Shown piece by piece: positions 6,861 to 15,534 of a DNA stretch of 64,000 bases. The position numbers and the translations under genes are program-made. Position 1 is the stretch's first letter. Every line of letters begins with the position of its first letter. The notes beneath the pieces were generated by a model. The model saw nothing but the letters and a program-made list of their open reading frames with translations, was not told the DNA's origin and did no database searches. The stretch is from Corynebacterium suranareeae (GTDB lineage: Bacteria; Actinomycetota; Actinomycetes; Mycobacteriales; Mycobacteriaceae), in NCBI RefSeq assembly GCF_002355155.1, contig NZ_AP017369.1, forward strand, positions 2,976,001 through 3,040,000, in the 5' to 3' direction.

Positions 6861-8318
6861 ATGGATGAATCCAATAGCTTTGTAGTCGTTGCTAACCGTC
6901 TGCCGGTGGACATGACTGTTCACCCAGATGGTAGCTACAGCATCTCCCCCAGCCCCGGTGGCCTCGTCACGGGGCTTTCCCCCGTTCTAGAGCAACATCG
7001 GGGTTGTTGGGTTGGATGGCCAGGAACCGTCGATGTCGCCCCGGAACCTTTCCGCACTGACACGGGTGTTTTGCTGCACCCAGTTGTTTTAACAGCGAGC
7101 GATTTTGAAGGTTTCTACGAAGGTTTTTCCAACGCTACGCTGTGGCCTCTTTTCCATGATTTGATTGTCACCCCTGAATACAACACTGATTGGTGGCACG
7201 CATTTCGGGAAGTAAACCTGAAGTTTGCTGAGGCTGTGAGTCAGGTTGCTGCCCCAAATGCCACTGTGTGGGTGCAGGACTATCAGTTGTTGCTGGTTCC
7301 AGGCATTTTGCGCCAGCTTCGTCCTGATCTAAAAATTGGATTTTTCCTCCACATTCCGTTTCCATCTCCTGATTTATTCCGCCAATTGCCATGGCGTGAA
7401 GAAATCGTGAGAGGCATGCTCGGTGCTGATCTTTTGGGATTCCACCTTGTTCAAAACGCCGAAAACTTCCTCACTTTAACGCAACAGGTAGCGGGTACTG
7501 CCGGTTCGCATGTGGGGCAACCGGATTCATTGCAGGTCAGCGGTGAAGCATTGGTGCGTGAAATTGGCGCAGATGTACAAACTGCGGATGGTCGTCGGGT
7601 CAGCGTCGGGGCGTTTCCCATTTCGATTGATGTGTCAATGTTTGGGGAGGCGTCGAAAAGCGCCGTTTTTGATCTTTTAAAATCGCTCGGCGATCCGGAA
7701 ACAGTATTTTTGGGCGTGGACCGGCTGGACTACACCAAGGGCATTCTGCAGCGACTTTTAGCGTTTGAAGAACTTTTAGAATCCGGTGCGCTCGAGCCGG
7801 AGAAGGCCGTGTTGCTGCAGGTAGCTACGCCGTCACGCGAACGCATCGACCACTACAGAGTTTCTAGGTCCCAGGTGGAAGAAGCAGTGGGGCGGATTAA
7901 TGGTCGTTTTGGTCAGATGGGCCGACCCGTGGTGCATTATTTGCACAGGTCATTGAGTAAAAATGAGCTACAGGTGTTGTATTCAGCAGCCGATGTCATG
8001 CTGGTGACCCCATTTAAAGACGGCATGAACTTGGTGGCGAAAGAATTCGTGGCAAACCACCGCGATGGTTCCGGTGCTTTGGTGCTGTCGGAATTTGCTG
8101 GCGCAGCCGCGGAATTAACTGGCGCATATTTGTGTAATCCATTTGATGTGGAATCCATCAAGAGACAAATGATCGCTGCGGTATACGACCTGCAGCACAA
8201 CCCTGAATCTGCAGAATCGCGGATGAAAACCAACAGCGAACAGGTCTACACCCATGATGTGAATGTCTGGGCAAATAGCTTCCTTGAATGCTTGGCTCAA
8301 TCAGGAGACAACTCATGA
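6861..8318 (+). CDS. otsA: Trehalose-6-phosphate synthase
   Basis: OtsA joins UDP-glucose (or another NDP-glucose) to glucose-6-phosphate to give trehalose-6-phosphate, the first step of OtsAB trehalose synthesis. Trehalose feeds mycolate transfer in corynebacteria. The 485-residue GT20 enzyme shows VVVANRLPVD at residues 8-17, PGGLVTGL, WVQDYQLLLVPG, FFLHIPFPS, GVDRLDYTKGI and TPFKDGMNLVAKEFVA, the usual substrate-binding stations. Length is normal for bacterial OtsA. Its TGA stop overlaps the ATG of the lipoprotein gene, so the genes look coupled. Confidence 0.97.
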   Translation: MDESNSFVVVANRLPVDMTVHPDGSYSISPSPGGLVTGLSPVLEQHRGCWVGWPGTVDVAPEPFRTDTGVLLHPVVLTASDFEGFYEGFSNATLWPLFHDLIVTPEYNTDWWHAFREVNLKFAEAVSQVAAPNATVWVQDYQLLLVPGILRQLRPDLKIGFFLHIPFPSPDLFRQLPWREEIVRGMLGADLLGFHLVQNAENFLTLTQQVAGTAGSHVGQPDSLQVSGEALVREIGADVQTADGRRVSVGAFPISIDVSMFGEASKSAVFDLLKSLGDPETVFLGVDRLDYTKGILQRLLAFEELLESGALEPEKAVLLQVATPSRERIDHYRVSRSQVEEAVGRINGRFGQMGRPVVHYLHRSLSKNELQVLYSAADVMLVTPFKDGMNLVAKEFVANHRDGSGALVLSEFAGAAAELTGAYLCNPFDVESIKRQMIAAVYDLQHNPESAESRMKTNSEQVYTHDVNVWANSFLECLAQSGDNS

Positions 8319-8803
8319 TCCGTTCACGTCTTGCTGCACTCAGTCTACTTCCGCTGCCTCTGCTGTTGACTGCGTGTGGTTCCGACACCGTTGAAATGAC
8401 AGATTCCACATGGTTGGTGAGCAATATTTACACCACCCCGGATGAGCCCAGTTCCATTAGTGATCTTGTTATTTCCCAGCCCAGCCTAGATTTTGGTCAT
8501 TCTTCACTGACTGGTTTCACCGGATGCGTTCCTTTCAATGGCGCAGCGGAGTTCTTCCATGAAGGCACTCAAAGTTCAGTGACGGACGCTGATTATGTCA
8601 CGCTATCGTCGCTTGATTTTGACAAGCTTCCAGAAGACTGCCAGGGCCAAGAATTAGAAGTACACAACAAACTGGTGGATCTTTTGCCTGGATCTTTCAA
8701 GATTTCTAGGACTTCCCCTTCTGAAATTTTGTTAACCAGTGATGTGGACGATCTAGATAAACCTGCCATCAGGTTGATTTCCTGGATCGCGCCAACTTCC
8801 TAA
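8315..8803 (+). CDS. Putative lipoprotein between otsA and otsB
   Basis: The 162-residue protein has a lipoprotein signal peptide: basic MIRSR, a leucine-rich core, and the lipobox LLTAC with lipid-modified Cys near residue 22. The mature part (DTVEMTDSTWLVSNIYTTPD) is acidic and has one cysteine pair (CVPF, DCQG). I do not recognise a family and assign no function. Start choice: the ATG at 8315 overlaps the otsA stop as ATGA and has AGGAG at 8302-8306. Its conserved place between the two trehalose genes suggests cotranscription, not necessarily a shared function. Confidence 0.85.
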   Translation: MIRSRLAALSLLPLPLLLTACGSDTVEMTDSTWLVSNIYTTPDEPSSISDLVISQPSLDFGHSSLTGFTGCVPFNGAAEFFHEGTQSSVTDADYVTLSSLDFDKLPEDCQGQELEVHNKLVDLLPGSFKISRTSPSEILLTSDVDDLDKPAIRLISWIAPTS

Positions 8804-8826
8804 GCCTAATACGTAGACTGGTGCGC

Positions 8827-9597
8827 ATGACTTTGACTATTGAGGACATCGCAAAGACCAAAAACCTTCTGGTTGTCTCCGATTTTGATGGCACCATCGC
8901 GGGATTCAGCAAGGACGCTTACAGCGTGCCGATCAACCAAAAATCCCTCAAAGCCGTAAAAGATCTATCCCAGCAAGCCAACACAGAAGTTGTTATTTTG
9001 TCAGGACGCCACTTGGAAGGGTTGAGGAAGGTTCTTGATCTTGGTCAGTACCGCATCACCATGGTGGGTTCCCACGGTTCAGAAGACTCTTCCCGGCCTC
9101 GCTCCCTAACACCTGAAGAAGAAGCTCGGCTGGATAGGATTCACGCGGATCTAGAAGCCATTGTTGATGGCATCGATGGTGCTTTCGTTGAGGTCAAGCC
9201 ATTCCACCGCGTGCTGCATTTTATTCGGGTGTCAGATAAGAACCAGGTTCAAGCTATTTTGGATCAGGCTGCCACGGTGGATTCTTCGGGGTTGAAAGTA
9301 ACCAAGGGCAAGAACATCATTGAATACTCCATCAGCTCTACGACCAAAGGCACCTGGCTGAAGGATTTTGTCAGCCGTACTGATCCCACCGGCATTATTT
9401 TCATTGGTGATGACACCACCGATGAGCACGGTTTTGAAGCTCTAGAAAATGACGAACGCGCCCTAACCATCAAAGTTGGTGCTGGCGATACAGCGGCAAA
9501 AACCCGGGTTGACGGGGTTGATGATGTGGGAATTTTGCTCGAAAAGCTCGCGTACCACCGCATGCAATATGTAGAAACTACACGTCTGGGGCTATAA
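8827..9597 (+). CDS. otsB: Trehalose-6-phosphate phosphatase
   Basis: OtsB removes phosphate from trehalose-6-phosphate to give trehalose. The 256-residue HAD-superfamily protein has motif I VVSDFDGTIAG (nucleophile Asp near residue 20), motif II VILSGRH, the family motif MVGSHGSE, a lysine in VTKGKNIIEY, and motif IV FIGDDTTDEHGFEAL. Length is typical. I prefer the ATG at 8827 (MTLTIED) over the GTG two codons upstream. The stop overlaps the end of the convergent ipsA gene by 6 bp. Confidence 0.95.
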   Translation: MTLTIEDIAKTKNLLVVSDFDGTIAGFSKDAYSVPINQKSLKAVKDLSQQANTEVVILSGRHLEGLRKVLDLGQYRITMVGSHGSEDSSRPRSLTPEEEARLDRIHADLEAIVDGIDGAFVEVKPFHRVLHFIRVSDKNQVQAILDQAATVDSSGLKVTKGKNIIEYSISSTTKGTWLKDFVSRTDPTGIIFIGDDTTDEHGFEALENDERALTIKVGAGDTAAKTRVDGVDDVGILLEKLAYHRMQYVETTRLGL

Positions 9598-10680
9598 GGC
9601 TGGGTCTATTTTTGCCACTGTGGAGCCCGGGTGGAAGGATGTTTCCAATTTCACCTGTGGTTCCACATATTCATTTTCAATCATTTTCAACAGTACTTCA
9701 GCAGCTTTGAAACCCTTCATTTTGCTCGGCTGAACCACGGTGGTCAGATCACGAGCAAGAGCCATTTGGGTGCCGTCATAGCCAGTGAGGGAAAGATCGG
9801 CAGGCACTGACTTTCCGACAGATTTCAGGTATTCCATCACACCGAGTGCCAGCGAATCCGTGGTGCACAGAACTGCGGTGAGGTGTGGGTGGGATTCCAG
9901 AAGTTGCTTAGCCACTTCGAAGTTATACTGCCGGTTGTTAATCCAACATTCCATAATCGGAACGGATGCAATATCTACTCCGGCCTGGGCAAACACATCT
10001 AGTGCACCACGTACGCGTTCACGTTGCACCTGGTAATGGGCGTTTTCTAGGCGTTCTCGGGTGACTTCGCCGTCGTTTCGTTCGCGGTCTAGGCGGATGG
10101 AGAGGATGCCGATGTGGCGGTGGCCGGCGTCGACAAGCGCTTGGGCTGCAGGTGCAATGGCGGTGCGGTCATTGGGGCCGATAAAAGGCATGCCTTCTTC
10201 ATAGGTTGGCTGATCGGAGACCACCGCGGGAAGGCCGCGGGCTCGAATGGCATCGATGTGGGGGTCGCCTTTTGCCACGGAATACACAACCACCCCATCA
10301 ACGGCGGCGTTGTTAATTAGCTGCTGAGCAGAGGCGTGGTCAACGCTCGTTTCAGGTGACGCGGGGATCAGCGTTAATTGGATGTCTCCCGCTGCTTGGG
10401 CCACTCCGGAGAGGAAATCTACAGATGCCATGTCTTCAAAGGCGTAGGTGAGATCTTCTGTCAGCAAGACACCGATGGCCCCTGCCCGGCGGGTGCGAAG
10501 ACTTCGAGCAACCGGATCGGGACCGAGATACCCCATTTCTTCTGCGGTATCTAAAATGCGTTGGCGAAGTTCTGCAGAGAGCTGCTCCGGCCTGTTATAT
10601 GCATTGGACACCGTGGTCCTAGAGACACCGAGTTTCGCAGCGATAGACGCAAGGGTTCCATATTGTTGTTTCCTGCCCAT
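9592..10680 (-). CDS. ipsA: LacI-type regulator IpsA
   Basis: This is the regulator described in C. glutamicum as an activator of inositol-1-phosphate synthase, needed for inositol-derived lipids; that is literature recalled, not seen here. The 362-residue protein has an N-terminal LacI helix-turn-helix (LASIAAKLGVSRTTVSNAYNR, residues 7-27) followed by a periplasmic-binding-protein-like sensor domain (IGVLLTEDLTYAFED; GYDGTQMALARDLTTVVQP). I chose the ATG at 10680 with GAGG five bases upstream; a GTG six bases earlier overlaps that site. It is convergent with otsB (6-bp overlap) and divergent from the metal ABC operon. Confidence 0.9.
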   Translation of the reverse strand: MGRKQQYGTLASIAAKLGVSRTTVSNAYNRPEQLSAELRQRILDTAEEMGYLGPDPVARSLRTRRAGAIGVLLTEDLTYAFEDMASVDFLSGVAQAAGDIQLTLIPASPETSVDHASAQQLINNAAVDGVVVYSVAKGDPHIDAIRARGLPAVVSDQPTYEEGMPFIGPNDRTAIAPAAQALVDAGHRHIGILSIRLDRERNDGEVTRERLENAHYQVQRERVRGALDVFAQAGVDIASVPIMECWINNRQYNFEVAKQLLESHPHLTAVLCTTDSLALGVMEYLKSVGKSVPADLSLTGYDGTQMALARDLTTVVQPSKMKGFKAAEVLLKMIENEYVEPQVKLETSFHPGSTVAKIDPAL

Positions 10681-10742
10681 AATCACCTCAATCTACCAGC
10701 TGCAACCTTTGTACAGTCTAAAAGGATTACGCGAGAGTGCTA

Positions 10743-10778
10743 TTTTCAATAAGTTTTCATGTTGACAGCCGTTTTCAT
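10743..10778 (+). promoter_or_regulatory. Candidate Zur operator region upstream of the metal importer
   Basis: Three direct copies of TTTTCA(A/T) lie at 10743-10749, 10754-10760 and 10772-10778, between ipsA and the znuA-like gene. The homologous C. glutamicum operon is reported to be repressed by Zur. The assignment of these repeats as the operator is an inference. Confidence 0.45.
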
Positions 10779-10788
10779 TAAGCATTTA

Positions 10789-11724
10789 ATGTCAATTATG
10801 AAAAAACTCCTCTGGTCGCTTCCACTCTTGTCTTTAATCTTGGCTGGCTGTTCAACTGCATCCACCACGGCATCCACCACAGCTGCCGATAGCGCAGATG
10901 ATTCCCTCAAGGTTGTTACCTCCACGAAGGTGTGGGCTGATGTCGCCCAGGCAGTTGCTCCTGAATTAGACATTGAAGCCATCATTACTGGCGGAGACAC
11001 CGATCCTCACTCCTTTGAGCCATCAGCAGCTGATATGGCCAAGGTTTCTGAAGCTGACATCATCATTGTTGGCGGAGGCGGGTACGATTCCTGGCTTTAT
11101 GACAGCCTGGACGATGATGATCGCATCATCCACGCATTAGAACTCAGCGAGCATGACCATGATCATGACCACGACGCCAACGCAGCCGATGAAGACCACG
11201 AAGGCCACGACCACGCCGACGTAGACAACGAACACGTCTGGTATTCCGCCGAACATGTCGCAGAGGTCGCTGATGATTTTGCAGAAAAAGTCACAGAATT
11301 AGACCCCGAAGCACAGGTTGATGCTGCGGCAGTTACTGCAAAAATGGATGAGCTCCACAATAAAATCCACGAGCTTCCAGCAGTAAACATCGTGCAGACC
11401 GAGCCGATCGCTGATCATATTTTGTCCCACTCCGACATGGTGGAATCCACCCCCGCAGGGTACCGCGCCACCACATTGAGCGAAGGCGAGCCCACCGCAG
11501 CTGATGTTGCAGCATTCCAGGATGCACTCAACAATGGTGACATTGATGTTTTGGTCTACAACCCACAGTCTGCGTCCACCGTGGCAACCAGGTTGAAAGA
11601 CGTCGCGGAAGAAAAAGGCATCCCCGTTGTTGAAATCTACGAGACCCCTCAAAACAACGAGAATTTCCTCGATGCATTCACCAAGGCAGTTGATGATCTC
11701 ACATCTGCCGCGAACCAGGTTTAG
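10789..11724 (+). CDS. Zinc/manganese ABC transporter substrate-binding lipoprotein (ZnuA-like)
   Basis: This is the extracytoplasmic metal-binding component of a cluster A-I importer. The signal peptide MKKLLWSLPLLSLILAG ends at a lipobox LAGC. The protein shows VVTSTKVWADVAQAV, a first metal His in DPHSFEPSAADM, a flexible His/Asp-rich loop (HDHDHDHD and EDHEGHDH) typical of ZnuA zinc capture, and EHVWYSAEHV. It ends with YNPQSAS and IYETPQNNENF. The length of about 311 residues is normal. ATGs at 10789 and 10798 are both possible; neither has a clear ribosome binding site. First gene of a three-gene operon. Confidence 0.9.
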   Translation: MSIMKKLLWSLPLLSLILAGCSTASTTASTTAADSADDSLKVVTSTKVWADVAQAVAPELDIEAIITGGDTDPHSFEPSAADMAKVSEADIIIVGGGGYDSWLYDSLDDDDRIIHALELSEHDHDHDHDANAADEDHEGHDHADVDNEHVWYSAEHVAEVADDFAEKVTELDPEAQVDAAAVTAKMDELHNKIHELPAVNIVQTEPIADHILSHSDMVESTPAGYRATTLSEGEPTAADVAAFQDALNNGDIDVLVYNPQSASTVATRLKDVAEEKGIPVVEIYETPQNNENFLDAFTKAVDDLTSAANQV

Positions 11725-11734
11725 AATATTTTAA

Positions 11735-12427
11735 ATGTTGTTGACTTTCACTGACGCTGCAGTGGATCCCCTCTGGAAGGGCTTGAACCTAGAGCTCCGC
11801 CAGGGGGAATTTCTTGTAATTTTAGGACCCAATGGTGTGGGAAAATCCACCCTCATTGGAACCATTTTAGGCACCCGAAAACTCACTCACGGGTCGGTGG
11901 AAACCGATGCTCGGGTGGGCTATATCCCGCAACATCGCATCTTTGACGTTCCTTTACGAGCCCGCGATTTAGTCTCCCTCTCCGCTGCGCATGGCGTGAT
12001 GACCAAAAGGAGGGCGCCGAAGGGGGACGTCGATAAGCTTCTTGCTCGCGTGGGCGCTACCGGAATCGCCGATCGGCGCGTCGGCGAGCTCTCCGGCGGG
12101 CAGCAACAACTTATCCGCCAAGCTCAAGCGCTTGCCACCCGCCCGCAATTATTGCTTGCCGACGAACCCCTCCTCAGCCTTGACCCCGGCGTCGCGCAGC
12201 GCACAGTGTCCCTATTTGGTGAATTGAAAGCCGAGGGCGTGGGAGTTGTTGTGGTCACTCATGACATCAACCCACTCATGGGGTTAGTGGATCGCATTTT
12301 GTACCTCGCACCCAACGGCCACACCATCGGCACAGTCGCAGACGTCATGCAATCCGAAAAACTTAGCGAACTCTACAACGCACCCGTTACCGTGGCACAC
12401 ATCAACGACAGAATCGTGGTGGTTTAA
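11735..12427 (+). CDS. Metal ABC transporter ATPase (ZnuC-like)
   Basis: This is the ATPase subunit powering the metal importer. The 230-residue protein has Walker A LGPNGVGKST near residues 30-39, Q-loop YIPQH, signature ELSGGQQQL, Walker B LLLADEPLLSLD, and the H-loop VVVTHDINP. It follows the binding protein after 10 bp, and the permease begins on the next base after its stop. This tight packing supports a single transcript. Confidence 0.93.
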   Translation: MLLTFTDAAVDPLWKGLNLELRQGEFLVILGPNGVGKSTLIGTILGTRKLTHGSVETDARVGYIPQHRIFDVPLRARDLVSLSAAHGVMTKRRAPKGDVDKLLARVGATGIADRRVGELSGGQQQLIRQAQALATRPQLLLADEPLLSLDPGVAQRTVSLFGELKAEGVGVVVVTHDINPLMGLVDRILYLAPNGHTIGTVADVMQSEKLSELYNAPVTVAHINDRIVVV

Positions 12428-13309
12428 GTGGATCTTTCCACCTGGATTGCTGATACCCAATACTTGATCAGCGTCGATTTCGTCCAACATGCCCTGATCG
12501 CCGCAGCCCTTTTGGGACTACTTTCCGGCGTGATTGCTCCCTTGATCGTGGTACGCCAGCAATCCTTCGCAGTCCACGGCACCGCCGAATTAGCACTGAT
12601 GGGTGCAGCGGCCGCCTTGCTATTCGGGCTCAACGTCGGTGGCGGCGCTGTGATTGGTTCCGTGGTCGCCGCGATCCTCCTGGCATTACTCGGCATGAAA
12701 CAACAAGACTCCGCAGTTGGTGCCGTGATGAGCTTCGGCCTTGGTCTCTCAGTGTTGTTCATCCACCTCTACCCCGGCCGCAGCTCCACAGCATTTGCAC
12801 TGCTCACAGGACAAATTGTAGGAGTGTCCTCAGCATCATTGTGGATCCTTGTGGCAGTAACCATCATTGTGGTCGCAGCCGTTGTGATTTTCTGGCGTCC
12901 ACTACTTTTCGCCAGCGCTGATCCCGTCATGGCGCAAGCCTCCGGCGTTAACGTCCGACTCATCGCGGTGGCTTTTGCAGTATTGGTGGGCCTTACTACC
13001 TCCCAGTCCGTGCAGATCGTCGGTGCACTGCTGGTCATGGCGTTGCTGATTACTCCCGGAGCAGCCGCTGTTGCAGTCACCGCCAATCCGATAAAGGCTG
13101 TGGTGCTGGCTGTTATTTTCGCTGAAGTCTCAGCCGTCGGTGGCCTCTTATTGTCATTAGCCCCAGGGCTGCCTGTGAGTGTTTTTGTCACCACCATTTC
13201 TTTTGTGATTTACCTGGTCTGCCGCTTGATCGGGTGGGCACGCAGCCGCGACGCCCAGCGCGACGAAGACGCTTTTCGACGCCGCCAGCACGACCATCAT
13301 CCCCACTAG
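12428..13309 (+). CDS. Metal ABC transporter permease (ZnuB-like)
   Basis: The 293-residue membrane protein has about eight or nine hydrophobic segments (ALIAAALLGLLSGVIAPLIV; LVMALLITPGAAAVAVTA). It carries the ABC-3 family signature around AVHGTAELALMGAAAALLFG. The GTG start at 12428 directly abuts the stop of the ATPase gene. The C-terminal tail is rich in Arg and His (RRRQHDHHPH), which may contact metal; that is a guess. The tail contains one copy of the GCTTTTCGACGCC motif (13271-13283). Confidence 0.92.
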   Translation: MDLSTWIADTQYLISVDFVQHALIAAALLGLLSGVIAPLIVVRQQSFAVHGTAELALMGAAAALLFGLNVGGGAVIGSVVAAILLALLGMKQQDSAVGAVMSFGLGLSVLFIHLYPGRSSTAFALLTGQIVGVSSASLWILVAVTIIVVAAVVIFWRPLLFASADPVMAQASGVNVRLIAVAFAVLVGLTTSQSVQIVGALLVMALLITPGAAAVAVTANPIKAVVLAVIFAEVSAVGGLLLSLAPGLPVSVFVTTISFVIYLVCRLIGWARSRDAQRDEDAFRRRQHDHHPH

Positions 13310-13725
13310 TCCCTTTTGCACCGGCACATTTGCCAAATCCCTGATCCCCACGGTGGCTGCCTTAAGTTCGATTTCACGGTTTCGATTTCTCGTGCTCAAT
13401 ACCTTGAATTCAATTTCTCAAGCTCAATTTCCCTCGGTTTTTAGTGGTTTTGCTAACGGTATCGAACTTAAGAAATTGAGCTTGGGATATTGAATGTGTG
13501 ATCTCGAAGTTAAAACAGCGAAGGGATAGCTTCAAAAGTGCTAAAGTGCGACTTCACGGTATCGACTTCACGGTGACGTCTTCTCGTGCTCAACTTCTTA
13601 TTGGGCGACTTCACTACGAAATCACTCCAGCGCCGACTGAAGTCGTCCCACGTGAAGTTGAGTACGTGAAGTCACCTGTTAAGAAGTCGCCTTTTGGCTC
13701 TTTCATAACTACTTCAGACCGCATA
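13310..13725. other. Intergenic region with repeated gTTTCGA/CTTCACGG words, no convincing gene
   Basis: Between the metal operon and its downstream terminator, short phrases recur. TCTCGTGCTCAA occurs at 13387-13398 and, with a TCTTCTCG lead, at 13578-13591. CGA(T/C)TTC(A/T)CGGT-like words and GAAGTC/GACTTC inversions are dense from 13366 to 13690. An open frame at 13498-13776 runs through this and through the hairpin, and has no coding character. This may be a decayed repeat cluster. Confidence 0.45.
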
Positions 13726-13760
13726 AAGCCACCCTTTTTAAAGAAGGGTGGCTTCGTTTT
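13726..13760 (+). terminator. Strong rho-independent terminator
   Basis: An 11-bp perfect stem (AAGCCACCCTT at 13726-13736 with AAGGGTGGCTT at 13744-13754) encloses a 7-base loop and is followed by CGTTTTC. It is the first clear terminator downstream of the metal ABC operon, although more than 400 bp away. Confidence 0.75.
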
Positions 13761-13775
13761 CTCGTTGTGTACATA

Positions 13776-13828
13776 AGACCACAAGATATTGGCAAAAATG
13801 TCGCCTAAATCAAGAAATCTTGTGGTCT
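13776..13828. repeat. Perfect 12-bp inverted repeat between two convergent units
   Basis: AGACCACAAGAT (13776-13787) and ATCTTGTGGTCT (13817-13828) are separated by 29 bp. There is no T run, so a protein-binding site or a weak minus-strand terminator for the operon ending at 13840 are both possible. Confidence 0.6.
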
Positions 13829-13839
13829 AATGCACATCC

Positions 13840-15534
13840 CTAATTGGCGTTGGCTAGTTCTTTGCCCGCAATGTATCCAAATGTCAGTGCGGGACCTAAG
13901 TTGATTCCACCGGCTGGGTAGAAACCACCCATGATGGATGCCCGGTCGTTACCTGCGGTGTAAAGGCCGTCGATTACAGTGTCGTCATCGCGTAGGACTC
14001 GTGACTTTCCATCAGCTTTGATTCCGTCAAAGGTTCCGAAGGATCCGGGCACAACCTTCACTGCGTAAAACGGTCCCTTTTCAATCGGGGCAAGTGATGG
14101 GTTGGGGCCGATCTTTGGATCTCCGCCGTATCTATTGAAAGGTGTAGAGCCTCGTCCGAATTCTGGGTCTTCTCCCCGGCGCGCGTTTTCGTTGAATTCC
14201 GTGATGGTGTTGCGCAGACCAGAGGGATCAATGCCACATTTTTGGGCTAGCTCCTCAATGGTTTTACCTTTCACCAGGTATCCAGAGCGCAGGTACGGGG
14301 TAAGTGGCACTGGTAGTGGCTTGGCCATTCCTAGTGGATATTTGCGCACGTAGGTGGAGTCTGCGATCTGCCAAGATGCAACCGGTTCGCCTTCTGGAGC
14401 TGCCTTAATCATGGCGTCGACGTAGTCGTAGTAGCCATTGGCTTCGTTGACAAAGCGTTTTCCTGTAGAGACGACACCGATGGAGCCTGGTTTTGCGCGG
14501 TCCATGATGTGGGGGAAGGTTCCCACTTTGCCGTTGAAGTATGGGACGAGAGATACCGGGCACCATGCGGCTGCGGATTTAAGATCGTTGACAAATCCAG
14601 CGCCGACTTCCCTGGCCATGGACAGTCCATCGCCGGTTGTTTCAGCTGGTGCAAGGCTCCAGTGTTCTTGGCCGGTGGGTGTGCGAGGGAAGAGTTCTTT
14701 GCGCAGCTCTACGTTGTTGGGGAATCCGCCGGTAGCAAGGACAACGCCTGCGCGTGCCTCGAAATCAACTAAGCCTTGTGGGGTTTGTACCTTTACGCCG
14801 GTGACGCGATCATTGTTGTAATTCAACGATACTGCAGCGTGATGAACCAGCAGATCAACACCTAATTTTTCAGCTGAGGTTGCAAGGCGCGCGGTCAAAG
14901 CTGCACCGTTAACCATCTGCATGTTGCGTTTGTGCACGACCATGTCCCACATGTGGACAATCACGCGCCTGCCAGCATGAATCCAACCTCGTGGATCAAA
15001 TTGTGAGGCAGAGAGGAATTTCATCAGGTCAGGCCCTGCCATAATGCCCATGCCGAGGAAGGAGGTTTCGTAGAGTTGGTGGCGTAGTTTCGGCAGGACA
15101 CTCTTGGGTACTTTGCGTCCGTTGAATGGTTTTGGCCCAACGGAGCGGTGGCCTGTGCCTGCGCCAGGTAGGTCACCGTAGATATCATTGATTTTCGCGC
15201 CGGGTGTCCATTGGAGGTCGGTGTTGTTTTCAAAGAAGTCGACCATTTCGGGAGCAGCATCCAAAAAGGCAGAGATGTTGTCTTCTTGGTAGTACTCCCC
15301 CACTACGGAACGCAGGTAGGTTTGGAATTCTTCTTTTGATTCCATCACTCCGTCTTTACGCGCGAAGCTGCTGCCAGGAGTCCAGGCCCATCCACCTGAC
15401 CATGTGGTGGCACCGCCGAGTACTGAGGATTTTTCAATCACGGCAACTTTTTTGCCGTGGTAGGCAGCGCTGACTGCTGCTGATAATCCGCCAGCGCCGG
15501 AGCCGACGACGATGACATCATACTGGTGGTTCAT
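13840..15534 (-). CDS. FAD-dependent dehydrogenase, KstD/fumarate reductase flavoprotein family
   Basis: The 564-residue protein starts with an FAD-binding Rossmann motif (VIVVGSGAGGLSAAVSAAY, GSGAGG at residues 11-16) followed by VIEKSSVLGGATTWSGG. It ends with the second FAD contact GLYTAGNDRASIMGGFYPAGG. This is the FAD_binding_2 architecture shared by 3-ketosteroid dehydrogenases and fumarate reductase-like proteins. Substrate is unknown; the companions (isomerase-like, Gfo/Idh/MocA dehydrogenase, MHS transporter) point to dissimilation of a cyclic polyol, sugar acid or shikimate-like compound. Its ATG directly follows the stop of the isomerase gene. Last gene of a four-gene operon. Confidence 0.85.
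   Translation of the reverse strand: MNHQYDVIVVGSGAGGLSAAVSAAYHGKKVAVIEKSSVLGGATTWSGGWAWTPGSSFARKDGVMESKEEFQTYLRSVVGEYYQEDNISAFLDAAPEMVDFFENNTDLQWTPGAKINDIYGDLPGAGTGHRSVGPKPFNGRKVPKSVLPKLRHQLYETSFLGMGIMAGPDLMKFLSASQFDPRGWIHAGRRVIVHMWDMVVHKRNMQMVNGAALTARLATSAEKLGVDLLVHHAAVSLNYNNDRVTGVKVQTPQGLVDFEARAGVVLATGGFPNNVELRKELFPRTPTGQEHWSLAPAETTGDGLSMAREVGAGFVNDLKSAAAWCPVSLVPYFNGKVGTFPHIMDRAKPGSIGVVSTGKRFVNEANGYYDYVDAMIKAAPEGEPVASWQIADSTYVRKYPLGMAKPLPVPLTPYLRSGYLVKGKTIEELAQKCGIDPSGLRNTITEFNENARRGEDPEFGRGSTPFNRYGGDPKIGPNPSLAPIEKGPFYAVKVVPGSFGTFDGIKADGKSRVLRDDDTVIDGLYTAGNDRASIMGGFYPAGGINLGPALTFGYIAGKELANAN

Noticed and set aside
13498..13776. Open frame of 92 codons downstream of the metal ABC operon
   Set aside because: It runs through a repeat-dense region and a terminator hairpin, has a GTG start without a ribosome binding site and no domain-like sequence.
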